Shown piece by piece: positions 34,701 to 46,900 of a stretch of 64,000 nt of DNA (position 1 is the first letter of the stretch; every line of letters begins with the position of its first letter). Source of the stretch: Diospyros lotus (taxonomy: Eukaryota > Streptophyta > Magnoliopsida > Ericales > Ebenaceae); the NCBI RefSeq assembly GCF_014633365.1, contig NC_068350.1:25879680-25943679 (forward strand), written 5' to 3'. The notes beneath the pieces are model-generated. The model had not been told where the DNA came from, did no database searches, and saw only the letters and a program-made list of their open reading frames with translations. The position numbers and the translations under genes are program-made.

Positions 34701-36318
34701 TGATTAATGCTCAAAAATGCCAAAAATTTGTTATATTTATACCCCTAGTTTAATCTTAACATTGGTTTTAATTGAATATTTATATTCAATTTGTGGTTAT
34801 ATGCAGGTTTAAAAAATTAATATAAAAATATATATAATATCTATAATATAAAAAAAATAGTAAAAATAAAATAAATATAATATAATATATAATATATAAT
34901 ATATAATATATAAATATAATACATATATATATTCTATATTCATGCGTGACATACATATATATAATATATAATATATCAATAACATATATTCTTTGTATGT
35001 AGCGTGAACCAGTGGACGTGAAGTAAGGCTAATTACAATTTGACTTGGAGATCAAATCAAGAAGTCCAAACTGGGGCCCACACATGTGCACATTGAAAGC
35101 GAAACTGAAGTCCAGAAGCGTGAAGCCCACTATTATCAAACTGAAGCCCACAATTGAATGTTAAATTAAAGCCCAGCTCGGGGAATTAGCAGGCGCACAA
35201 CAGCTTCAGCATGCGATCTTTTGTCAGAGCATGCCCAAATAACCATGGTGGCACACAACGTAATTTCTTCTTTGACGAGGGCCATTTGCAGGAGATGAAT
35301 ATATATATATATATATCTATCGTTGGCTTCACAAAAAGAAGATCCCCATCCGCCATTTTAACTAGAATAAGGGGAAAAGCACACTGTTCTATTCCTTTCT
35401 TTTTGTTCTTAAATTCCATTAGTTTTTTTATTTCTTCATGTTGTTCCAGTGTTCTTCATTTCAGTTACTTACATTCTGCAGTTTTCGTTTCTGTTCCTTT
35501 TATTCTGTAACTTTAATTCATTGTTCATCTACATTTCTCTAATTTCAATTTCAGTATTTACATTCCAGAACTTTAATTCCTGTCTCTTTAATTTTTTCTT
35601 TGGAGATGTGTGGCTAAGCTTAAACTTGGGCCAAGGCGCGGACAGTGTCCAATGCCATAGATTTCCCAAGATAGCCGAACTTCAAATGCATTACCAAAAA
35701 CCTGATTTAATTTGAGTATTGCGCGTTCATTGAATTTTTGAATTTGGAGTGGAGCATAAGCCAAACTTAGAGTCTCCATGCCATGTATGGAGGTTACTTA
35801 AACTGGAGATGCTATCATATCCAAATCCAAATGGGTTATCTGATTATTCCATATTAACTGTATTTTAATTTATGGTAGTTGCTTAACGTAAAATCTCTCA
35901 TGCCATGTATGGAGATTGCTAGACCAAGAACTACCATCATCTTGAGATGCATTTTAATATCAAAACCTCAAATTAATTCAGACATATATTTTTGGTACCT
36001 ATCCATCTGTTGGGAAGTTATGGAACTGGCACTGAACATTGCCTTAATTCAAGACTTCTTACAGTTACAGTACTTCATTTTTGTTCACTTAAAATCAAAT
36101 GAATTGGCCTGACAACCCAATTTACATCGTGGCTCTATTTTCATTTTATTAACGATCTCCCAGTGAATCGACCTGGACTTTCCCAGAAAATTAAATTGTG
36201 CTACAGTGCACACTCGTACACTGGCGAGTATAAACGCCTTGTGCCTGCATGCTTGTTTCTTCTTTGTTTATTTTGTATGTGTTTGTTTGAAATAAATGCA
36301 CAAGGTTAAGCATAGCCA
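34701..36318 (+). mobile_element. Solo LTR, Tat/Ogre-like
   Basis: Runs TGATTAATGC to AGCATAGCCA, 1618 bp, with target-site duplication GCCAT (34696-34700 and 36319-36323). An AT-rich tract (34830-34990) follows the start. The 35430-35900 part is repeated on the same strand at about 50000-50420. The phrase 'tgaatcgacctggactttccc' near 36166 is of the kind found near the ends of Tat LTRs; orientation is inferred from it. Confidence 0.75.
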
Positions 36319-36323
36319 GCCAT

Positions 36324-36510
36324 AGAAAGGACAACCTCTGAGAGAGCTCTATACTTTATCGAGAGATTTGTTGTGGTCGCCGAGAGAGGGCCTTGCCTTG
36401 CCAAGAGAAGCCACCGTGACCTCCGAGAGGTAGCCATGCCTCACCGAGAGAAGCCGACTTCTTTCCGAGAGAAGGCTGATTTCTTGCCAAGAGAAGATCT
36501 TGAGAGCATT
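36324..36510 (+). repeat. GAGAGA-rich degenerate repeat, part 3
   Basis: CCGAGAGAAG-type units again, same strand as parts 1 and 2. With both solo LTRs removed, the three parts form one tract of about 530 bp. Confidence 0.7.
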
Positions 36511-36834
36511 TTCAAGTAGCTACTCCTTCCTCCATTGATACGTTTCAGCCCTCATTTTCTTGACCATTTGACTTGGCCTTTATACCCTTATTTACCTTGG
36601 ACCACCTTACCCTTCCAACTATGCCCGTTCACATTATTGCCATTATCAATGCTACTTTGGTCATTTGCTCACAGTTTCTTCTTAGAAAACTTGTCTCGGC
36701 TTGGGACCACTTTTTAGGATTCGCTCGCATTGGGCTTATTGACCAAAATGCCCCTAGGAGTCTAATGACCAAAATACCCATAGGTGGACGCTCGAAAATT
36801 CTATGGCATAACAATAGCCCGACATTCCCATGGG
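36511..36834. other. Unique-looking spacer inside the inverted-repeat element
   Basis: No gene. Phrases such as 'gaccaaaatgcccctagg' and 'tgaccaaaatacccatagg' recall LTR or UTR sequence of repeats. Confidence 0.35.
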
Positions 36835-37333
36835 TCACATGCACAATACGCAATGCCAAAGCAACATCCTAGTTGTATCTCATGAACCATGTTTATAGTC
36901 TAATAGAAAATATCTAGAGACATCCTTTGCCAACCCGGGGCTTCACCCGATAGGCCATCTAAAGGCTAAGAACTTGCTTCTGAAGCCTATCTTGGGGCTC
37001 ACATTCTCTCAAAGGACTCCATAGGTTGTATGGTCCTTGGGAAGGGGGGATTCCTCTCAAGCCCGTCCGATGTCTACTAATGTGCAAGTTCATCCTCGAA
37101 ACCTTGTAACAGTACCAAGATTGATCCCTTTTATCCAAGAAAGGTATAACTATTCTATATTCAATTATAACATACTTTACTTGTCTTTTGCATTTCTTTC
37201 CTACCTATATTGACTTAAGCATAAAAGGGTATACGCGGGTGAGAAATCACCGCGTGCCTTCTTACTTGTTCTTGTGAGCGCAGTTAAGCCCTAAGTTCCC
37301 AGGAGGCCACAGACTAATGGAGTAACCCTATAA
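36835..37333 (-). repeat. Right arm of the long inverted repeat
   Basis: Reverse complement of 31636-32135. Beyond about 37340 the similarity ends and a gypsy LTR body begins. Confidence 0.8.
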
Positions 37334-38168
37334 GAACCCATATTTTCATGAGGCTACCACATAATTTAAGTTTAGAATATTAAAAAATTGACTTGATAGT
37401 AATTATAAGTACCGAATCGACTACAGGGAGTGCCCTAGAGCTGAGATATCTAAGGAAAATGATACGATTTTGTCGAGAATTTCAAGGCATGATTTATGGT
37501 ATCGAAAGAAATTAGATTCGGAACGATTTCGGTATAGCTAAAATACAGCTGCCATTTAGGCTGCAAAATCGAATTGTTATAGAGGACTTTTGGGAAGTCA
37601 ACGGAAGTTTGAGGGGGCTTTGGTTTTTCATAAGAAACAACCCTTGAATGGTTTCAAGAAGAAACAAAAGGGTTTAAGGCCAAAACGAAGATTCGGGCCT
37701 AAGTGCAATTTTCCAAAATTACCGGAGGAAGGTCGAAAAGATGTTTTTTCGGAATCTTCGGGGGTCAAATGGATGTTTTAGGACTTGAGGGTCTTGAAAG
37801 CGATTATGGAAAGTTAAGGGGCTATGTGAAATGAGCCGAAGTGAGAAAGCTAAAGTTTGAGGGGCCAAAGTGCAATTTCAAGAAACTTTCAAAGCAACAA
37901 TGGCCGACCAACCATTCCATTCGCCAAATTGGCCACGGGGAACCCACGAGCAATGGTCAGGGATGCCTTTGGGTCAAATCTTGGCTGGCAAATACCACTT
38001 GGATGGTTGGAATTTAAAGAAAATTCGACTAGAAAATTGGCCAGTTTGTTGCGCGCCTGCAAATGGGATTTTGATCAGTTGAGGCCGCTCAAAGATCGAT
38101 CTATGGCAGGTATATGCTCTAAGGCTCATGGGTTGGTTGATATCGGGCATTTGATGCATCGAAGATGC

Positions 38169-38178
38169 CTATAAATAG
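38169..38178 (+). promoter_or_regulatory. TATA box candidate in gypsy LTR
   Basis: CTATAAATAG, the same 10-mer as in the other gypsy LTRs. Confidence 0.45.
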
Positions 38179-40241
38179 GCGTCCCAGAAGGTTGAATCTG
38201 GAGAGACTTTGAGCTTCAAATTGGTCGTGTTATTGAACAGATTGAGCAATGGGAAGAAAATAAAAATAAAATGCAAGAAATTATGAAAAAATAGGCTTTA
38301 ATACTTATTTAAATAAATATGATGATTAGGGTGCTTTGAGGCTTAAGTTAAAGTGACTTGTATGAATTTTGAGGTTGGCATGTAAATCGAGGCGATGCAC
38401 GTATTTCGAGACAAGTACGTGAGTATCGAGGTAGCCTGATAAGCTTGAGAAGGTATGTGGTACTACTCAATTTGACTTGATTTATGAAAAGGACTTGGAA
38501 GCGTTTTTCAATATAAAACTCAGTTTATGAAAGCTTTAGTTATCATGTTGACATGTCATAGGTATGTTGTGCATCACGCAGGTTGCATTTACATTTTCTG
38601 ATGATGATATATGCATATGAGCACGATAAGATTCATAGTCATACGTTGCATGGGTTTGGGATTAGGTACTGGCGCCGTTGCTTTGCCAAGGGTGCACCTA
38701 TACACTCCCATCTGGTAGGGAGACTGGAAAAATGGCAGGTAATCTTAAGGTGCAATCGATCCAAACATAAGAGTTATGATGTTATTGTTGAGTGTAGATT
38801 TTGATGATTGATGATTAGCATGTGTAAATGGTACATTTATATTTTATATACTAACAAAGCATGAAGCCTTAGCCTACAAAGCTGTTCTCTAGTGATTTCA
38901 TGACACAGGTTATATATGGAAACTTCTTATATTGATATAGAGATTTCATTATATATGGAAACAATTTTTTAGAGAGCTTTCTAGAAATTTGAGTATTTGA
39001 GCTATGTATGGAAAATTCTTCTTGGAATGGAAAGTCTAGAAGATATATATATGGAATCCTTGTTGGGAAGTTTAAAAGATCTATATGGAAGTTTTTGAGG
39101 AGATTGGAGTAGTCCACTATATGGAGTTGCTATATATGTAACTTGGCGACATGGCATTGTTAACATGGCAGCCACGTGGAGCACACTCATCAAGGCTACA
39201 TCATCTCGTTGGTCTAAATATGGTAAGAGAATCATGGAGTAAATTAAAGATTCAGCCTTATTGTTCAACATTAATGGAGGAAATTAAGGTTTGAAAGTTA
39301 AACCTTGATAGATATTACTTTCCTTTATTTCTGATTCTCTCTCATTAAAAGGATATGGAGACTCAAATCATGGAATCAAGTATCCTACTCATTATGGCTA
39401 ATTGAGATCTTCATTATGGGAGAATATTCTAAGGATATCTTGCATATATTCAGCTACACAAATTGATTCTCTACTTGTCAACATTTTTAGTATGTAAACT
39501 TGATCAATTAAGGGCTTTTGAAGTTATAATTAATATATTCATTATTGGAAAAATTTGCTTCATTATTTGAGAATATTTGGTTGCATTTTTCACCTCATGG
39601 AGATTTAAATTTAAATTTCAAATCAATTATTCTTGTTATGGAAGCTAAGGGGTCAATTGCTCAATCAAAGGTGTTTGAAGATCATCTAGAAATCATAATT
39701 GATCATTTCTGATTTATGGACGATTTTTGCAAGAATTATGAAGGATTGTGATGATATTTTAATCCTTAAAATTATCCATGCATCACTGGAATTGATTTGC
39801 TCATTCAAAGCTTATTGGAGATCAACAAAAGTCAAAGGTCTTGAAGATCAATCAAGTTAGCTGATTATGGAAGGTAAATCAAGAATTCAATATGAAGGGC
39901 TGAGATTGGCATGAAGACTTGACACATGGAAGGCTGAGATTGATCAAGGAAATTCTTCTCTAACACTATATAAAAGGGTCTCTTGAAGGCTTTGGAACAA
40001 CTTTTGGAAGCCCTATTATTTGCTACATTATTGGCCAAGATTTTCATTCTCTCTAATCTTTCTCTTCCTCTATCTTCTTGAGAGAAAACTAAGAGAGTTC
40101 TGTACGCTTCAGTGTATTATTTTTGAGAGAACCCTATTTCTCATTCTCTACTATTCTTGTATCGTGTAAAGAGCATTCAAAAATCCAAACTAGTGAGTGT
40201 GAGACTTCAGAAGTAGTTTGGTGGTGGTGAAGCTAAGTGAA

Positions 40242-42686
40242 TGTAATACCCGAGAAATTATTAAGAGTATAAATGATTTTTAATGAAGGGTATAACGGGA
40301 ATTATCGAAAGAATAAGGCTATATGATACACTAACGCAGTTTTAGATAATTAAATCAGTCGGAGGGAGTAACCCGGACCTTAGATAGCCAAAGAAAATTA
40401 TACAATATCGACAAGTGATTCGAATTATGATTTTTAGTGATGAAAGAAATTGGATCAAGAACAGTTTTCGGTACAGCTGTCGACTGGGCTGAGAAAATCG
40501 AATCGACGTTAGAGATATCTGAAAAGGTCAACGGAACGTGTCAAGGACTAATATTTTAAGTATAAAACAACCCTTAAGCGATTTCAGGTTAAATTAAATG
40601 GATTTAGGGTCAATTTAACCAGCCGGGGCTAAGTGCAGTTTTCTAAATCTGCCAGAGGGAGGTCAAAACGGTAATTTTTCAGGAATTTCGAGGGTCAAAC
40701 GAGATGTGCTAAGCTTGAGGGACTTAGTGGTATATTTGGATTTATCAGGGGTGTTGTGAAAAGGGCAGAAGTGTCGTTTAAAGAAATTGGGGGCCAAAGT
40801 GTAATAAATGGAAAATGATGGTGTGAACGCGAAGGAAGGTGGCCGCCGCAAATCCACGCACATGGAGGCCAAATCTGGAGATTGGACGGCCGAGGGAGGT
40901 TCGGGGGAGGTCGTATACGGCGATGGGATGCTTGGGGTCCAAGTTGAGGCCGTTGATTGGCCGGAATTCGATCGGTTTTTGGGTATAAAAGGGGCCGAGG
41001 GTTTCGGATTTTGGGGCATGGAATCGACCTTGTTTTCGAATGATTTTGGGAGATTGATTAAGGGGTTTCTGATCCTTGTGTCAAGGAGAAGAAAATGGGA
41101 GTGTTTTGAAGCATTTTGGATCAGCTTAGAGGCCAAACGAGGCTTGGCCGAGAACGGGTGGCGGACCGCCACTGGCCGCCTGTAACTGCCCGTTTGGGGC
41201 GTTTTTCGGTGACGTTTCGGCACGAAAATCATGCCATTAGGATCGATTCTCCAAGGGCTTCAAGGGGGTATCTTTTGTTTGGGCATCGGAGACGTCGACG
41301 GCGGTCGGAAAATTGGAGAAGATGGTGGCGCGTGGCTGCACGCGCCAGCCTTCACGCGCAGCCACGCGCTAGGCGCGTGAGAGCGCGTGCCAAAGGGTAA
41401 TTCAGTAATTTTAATTCCAGTATTTTTGTTAATTTATTTGAGGATTTATCATGTTGAAACATTTTGGAAAATGTTTGAGGAAATAATTATTTTGGAATTA
41501 TCAAGGAGAAAATTGGGAGAAAATAGAGAAAATTAAGGAAAAATTGAGGAAAATGGATTTTAATGCTTCCTCAATTAAATATGATATTTAGGAAGTATCT
41601 TGGCTGGAGGTTGAGCACAAGTTCAAGTATTTGGGGTTTGGCACGTAAATTGAGGCCGTGCACGAGGATCGAGGCGATCCGAATACGTTCGAGGTGAGTG
41701 GTTTGATTCCAACTTTTCCTTGTCTTAGAAGTGTTTTAGGTGCTTGTGGTGAGTTCTAGTGAGCGATTATACCCTCCTAGACATAAATTGTTTTACAAGG
41801 CTTTTACTTATGATCATTGTGTCGATATTTGCTTCATTGCATTAACTGTTTTATTTTAAAATGTTGGTGCATGGCGTGTAAATTTTCATATCATTTGGGG
41901 TCAAGTTTAATTGCATCGTTGGGTCCGTATGGGGCGGGATGGGGTCTGCTTGAGATTGGGACAATGTTAATCCAGGTGAACGGGTGTCACACTGGGGGCA
42001 CTCGAGGGAATAATGTTAAACCAGGTGAACGGGTGTCACGACGGTGCACCCGAGGGATTAACGTTGGACCAGGTGAACGTGTGCCACAGTGGGACATTCG
42101 AGGGATTAAGTATGTCAAGGTGATATCTCAAGTTAGACATGTTTTGCATGTTGCCGCTTGTCTGAATATGCCATGCTCGTGTGTCTCTCATGCATTGTAT
42201 AATCTGTTTCTATACCGTCACTTAGATGTTTTATCATCTAACTTGGGCTATGCCCCTGGAACGTTTAATGTTCCAGTCAGGAACTGCTGCGAGGGCAAGG
42301 ATGTGGCGGGTTGAGGCCCAATGGTGCTTAGTTTGTTAAGTCGTTGTAACGTTTGGAGGATTTAATATGCATTTCAGGTTGTAAATGAACAGTTGTATAA
42401 TAGCAATTTTATCATTTGATCTGTATTACATATTTTGCTATGGAAACACAATGTAAGAATTATGGTGTTCTGGTATTAGTGTATCCGCTGCGTTGTATTA
42501 AGACTCGTTTAGTTTAAGATTATTGATCTTGATAGTTAAACAGACAAGACTGGGGTTCGCGGGGTTTTGTTTCTGCATGTGAAGATTGTTCTTGAAATAC
42601 CGCGCGTGTTGAACTTAAAGAGGAAAAAAAAAAGAAATCCCGAGAATACCCTTATAGTGACACGCTTGGCGAGACGGGGTGTTACA
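40242..42686 (+). mobile_element. Solo gypsy LTR inside the copia solo LTR
   Basis: Runs TGTAATACCCGAG to GGGGTGTTACA, 2445 bp, with target-site duplication GTGAA (40237-40241 and 42687-42691). Same family as the LTRs of element D. A GC-rich block lies at about 41330-41395. Confidence 0.94.
41963..42110 (+). repeat. Tandem repeat, 3 x about 49 bp, in the solo LTR
   Basis: The shared core CCAGGTGAACG starts at 41972, 42021 and 42069, each copy ending in a GAGGGA-like phrase. Confidence 0.85.
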
Positions 42687-43791
42687 GTGAAGGCTTTGGT
42701 GGTTGTAACAAAATTTTCATATAGTGGATTTGGTTGAAAATCCTAAGGAAGGAAATCCTTACGTAGTGGATGTAAGCCATAAGGGCCGAACCACTATACA
42801 TCACTGTGTTCTTCTTCTCTTCACTCTTACTTATTCTTGCTTGATTATACTTGTTTGTTTTTGGTCTTGTGCTATCTAAAGTGGCCAAATCCTAAGGCCT
42901 ACATTCTTGTTGGTTATTTTTATTATATTCTGATTTGAATTGATCATTCTTTATACTCATTCAATATTCCATTTTGTTTATTTAAAGACTTGTTATTGTG
43001 TGCATTCAAATCATTTGCTTCCACCAAGTTGTAATTTGAAGAGTATATTGGACCAAAGCACATACTAGCACAGCTGGCGGATATCATATTATCCATCTAG
43101 TATTTAAGTGCTCCCGTACTCTCAACTACAATTTTGGTTTGTATTAAATTTGTTTTCTCATATATATACGTGTATAAGTTTTGCATTAGAGTTTTTAAAA
43201 GGTGTCAATTCATCCCCCCTCTTGACTAGGTTAGAACTCAACAGTTATGTGCATTGCATACATACATGAGCATTAAATATTTTGTTCCCTTACTTAGATG
43301 ATTCATCATCTAACTTGGGCTTTACCCCTAGAATATACAAATGTTCCAGATGGAGATTGTAGCAAAAACGAGGATGAATGAGGCATGAAATGGCACTTAG
43401 CAAAGTGCATGATAAATTGTATGATGAGTTGAATGTATGTTATCTAGCTCATGTATTTAAGTTCTGCTACTTCGAATTCTGAACGTTTTGAGGAATGATG
43501 ATGTAGAACCCTATTAAGGGTTAATGTTAGTTGAAAACTTATGTTATGTATTAAGTCATGTTGAGAAATTTATGTTCCGTGATGTAATAATTGATTTATG
43601 ATTAATGTTATGATGTTAGGTTCGATTTTAGTTTCTGCAAATGTTTAAATGGTTCTCTTTCGAGATAGATGTATGGAAATTTTGGGACGTATATGAGGAA
43701 CGATATGGTTTAGCAATAGTTTTAGAAAAAAAAAATTTATTATCCCAGAATTGTCCTAAGTTATAGCGTGCTCGAAAAATGGGGCGTTACA

Positions 43792-44694
43792 AACCCATTA
43801 TCGAAAGTGCCCTCAGAGGTCCATCCACAACCTCAGCAAGGATATCGTGAATCAGAGCTACCAAACACCCATCTCTACCAACAGACTCCTGCCATATGTC
43901 CACCTCGCTCTACCTCGACTCCAACATTCTCCCTCACTACAAATTTCAATATTGTATCTTGGTAAAAACACCATTCAAATATTAGTGGAAGCACCGACCC
44001 ATTTGGATAGGAAGACACGTATCCGGATGTGATGGCAAAGCTATCCAGATACCAAGCCATGCATCCGAATACCAAACACATATTCCATGTCGTCCATCCG
44101 GATATATCTTCGGATATTCGGATGAAGGGATTTTAAGAAGTCGCATTCGGATGCCACACTTTACATTCAGATGCCATAAGAAAACCATTCTGATGAAACA
44201 ATTGTAGCTTTCGGATATGAAACACAAAAACCACTCAAGCCATCCGAATATCAAGCTACTCATCCGGATGCAAGAGAAATTAAAGAACATCTGGTTGACA
44301 CCACTACTAATTCGAATGTGTCAAGACCATTTAAGAGATTCTTGCACAAATGAACGCGATGGCACGAGTTGTAAATTCTCATCAAACCATGGGCCGATTC
44401 CCGAGGATGATTCCATAAAAACCCATCGTCGTCTTCACCAAAAGACTCGAAGGTATGTCATGAGTTGGCAATTGGGAAAGGGTCGAAAACCTTGATATCG
44501 ATTTTCGGACGAAACGTTTTGATTTTTTAGTTAAAAATGTGTGCCTGCCAAGAATTAAGGCAACCCATATTGATTGGGGCATGCCAAGAAACTGTTCGGG
44601 AGACACCATATTGAGGAATTTGCTTCGAAAAATAGATTCTGAGTGAGATAAGAAGGAAATTTCAGGGACGAAATTTATTTTAAGGGGGGGAGGA
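43792..44694 (+). mobile_element. 3' interior of a plus gypsy element (E) with ATCCGGAT-type motif cluster
   Basis: No pol ORF. The end carries GGGACGAAATTTATTTTAAG and the purine tract GGGGGGGAGGA (44684-44694) directly before an LTR start. Between 44020 and 44315 there are a dozen variants of the palindrome ATCCGGAT, such as TATCCGGATG, CATCCGGATA and TCGGATATTCGGATG. Confidence 0.7.
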
Positions 44695-46511
44695 TGTAAT
44701 ACCCCAAAATTTTATGTAAAAGTTGGATGATATAATAAAGTGTTTTAATGGAAGTTTTGGGTTTAAGTGTAAATGGAAATGGTTTTAGGGACTTAAATGA
44801 AAATATCAAAGGATAACTTCTCCAACAAATAGGAATATTTGCAATGATAAATGCTTATTCAAGAAGGCTTGAGTTGGAAAGATGGGATTGGAGGGTTATC
44901 CCTAAAAGTCCTAAAGCTTATGATGATAATAATTACTTTTACCCTTAAAGTCAAAAGTAAATAAGTCTTGAAATGGCTTAATTTGGAAGACTTATTGACA
45001 TAATGAAGGCTTATTGAAGAAGCCTTAAGGTGGAAAAATGGTATTGGATGGTTGTACACAAAAGTCTTAAAGGTAGGATAACCATGATTACTCTTATTCC
45101 TTAATTCAAAAGTAAGTAGATTTGGAAGCATCCTATTGGCTTTCTAAAAGGTGAGGATAAGATGGGTTGATTAGGAAGTCACGTAATGGGCAAATGGAAG
45201 TTTAAGATTGGAAGAAAGGAGAAGCTTGCTTTGGAAGATAGAATCAAAGTAAGGAATATTCAAAGGTTGTAATGATTGATCCTTACCCAAAAGTCTTATG
45301 TGGCATGAGTTGGAAGGCTATGAGTGGCTTGGAAGAGAAGAGATAAGGGTCCTTGAGTGTTCTTATCATGAAAGCCACGTGAAGGGGAGATTTGATTGGA
45401 AGAAAGTAAAGGCTTATAAAGGAAGGAAGAATCAAATGAAAGAACTTTCAAAGATAAGCCATCATTACTAGGGAAGAAAAGTAGATAACTTAAAGGCTAA
45501 GAGTTGCTTGCAAGGAAAGAAGATGATAAAGCTTATCTTGGAAGTGTAGTTGGAAGCCTAGGATTGGAGGAAGTGGAAGCTTGCTTGAGAAGATTGGAAG
45601 AATTTTCAAAGTGTGATGATTACTTGGGTGGAAAATGAGCAACTTGGTGGCCAAGTAAAATCTTGAGGATTTGGGAATTTAAAGGCTATATAAAGGGAAG
45701 GAATTAAGGCCATGAGAAGCTAAGGAAAGAGGAAAGAAAGCAAGTGCAAGAAAAATCAAAGAAAAACCAAAGAAGAAAGGAAAGAGACACCTGGCTGGAA
45801 AATCGAGAAAACAGAAGGGAATTTGAAAAGGTAAGCTAACTTTCTTTCTTACAGTCGTAGATCATAAAAATAGGTGTCCGTAGGTTCAAACGAAAAGAAA
45901 ATCGGAGTTAAAATGAGCAAGATATGGCCGTTTTAATTTTGGGTTGCAAAATAGAGAAGGGCAACGCGTGGCCACCCTTCCGGGGGCCCGTGAGGGCGCA
46001 TCGGCCTCCGTTTAGCCTTAAATTTTCACCGTTGTTCTCCTATTTTAATTACCTACAACCATTCGGTAAAAATATTTAAGGTTTGGTTCACCAAAATACG
46101 TGATTTCTGCAAAACAACCCCTAGTGCTTGAAACTGGGCTATAAAACCGTGCTATCGAAGGGAAAACGATCGAGGTGAGTGGTTCTCGTGCATGCTTCCT
46201 CTTGATCATTCTTGGTTTCTTTTGTGAGTGATTCTTATTCCTATTGATCACTCTTGGTTTTCACTTGTGGATGGTTTGTTGCTTACATCTTATGTTCCCT
46301 TTGTTTCAAGCGTATCTTTTCTACCTTATCGCATCGAGTTTGACCATGACAGCTTTTGTGCGTGGCTTATGGCTTGTATATCATATTCCTTCTGCTTTGT
46401 CATATAACATATCATGGTTGGTGGTTTACATATCATGTTTTATTGCTTTTGAGCATATTTGGCTTATTTTTTACGCATCTCGGTGTTTGTTTCTATGGTT
46501 GGTTATTGGGA

Positions 46512-46667
46512 CATCACGGGGGATCTCGTGCTCTTGCGGTGAGCCATGATCTCATGCTCTTACGGTGAGCTACCATGATGATTGCGTGGCATCATGGGGG
46601 ATCTCGTGCTCTTGCGGTGAGCCATGATCTCATGCTCTTGCGGTGAGCTTCCATGATGATCGCAAGG
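46512..46667 (+). repeat. Tandem repeat, 2 x 78 bp, in LTR E
   Basis: Units begin CATCACGGGGGATCTCGTG at 46512 and CATCATGGGGGATCTCGTG at 46590. Each unit itself contains two CTCTTGCGGTGAGC-type half repeats. Confidence 0.85.
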
Positions 46668-46900
46668 GTGATTACAACCCCCTGACCTGGTTACCACATG
46701 GGAAGTTTTATGTTGGCATGATATTGAAAGATTTATACTTATTTCTGCTTAATTCTTGGCATAACTGCATATTACTCTTGCATGCGCTGTTTCTTTCTTT
46801 CCACTCACTTAGATGTAATAATCTAACTCGGGTGTTTCTTACCCCTAGGGTATTCATCGTCCCAGCTTTATCAGAAGTATCAAGCGTTTTAGGCTCCAAG

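Larger units (their letters stand above)
38786..43243 (+). mobile_element. Solo LTR of SIRE/Maximus-like copia, itself interrupted
   Basis: Runs TGTTGAGTGTAG to GAACTCAACA with target-site duplication GTTAT (38781-38785 and 43244-43248). Without the inserted gypsy LTR it is about 2.0 kb. It is homologous, in reverse, to the LTR of the copia element at 56991-59105 (2115 bp). Confidence 0.93.
37345..43791 (+). mobile_element. Gypsy LTR, 5'-truncated, interrupted by a copia solo LTR
   Basis: 37345-38785 and 43244-43791 form one LTR ending GGGGCGTTACA. The left part matches the style of the 40242 and D LTRs ('accgaatcgactacaggg', 'gaagtcaacgg', CTATAAATAG at 38169-38178). Its first bases (TGTAATACCC) are missing, so the 5' end is lost next to the inverted-repeat arm. 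Confidence 0.75.

Noticed and set aside
40663..41232. Minus ORF of 189 codons and overlapping plus ORF of 125 codons
   Set aside because: Both fall in the body of a solo gypsy LTR with clear ends and TSD. They overlap each other and show no domain.
41817..42314. Plus ORF of 165 codons in the LTR
   Set aside because: Open only because of the three 49-bp tandem repeats inside a solo LTR.
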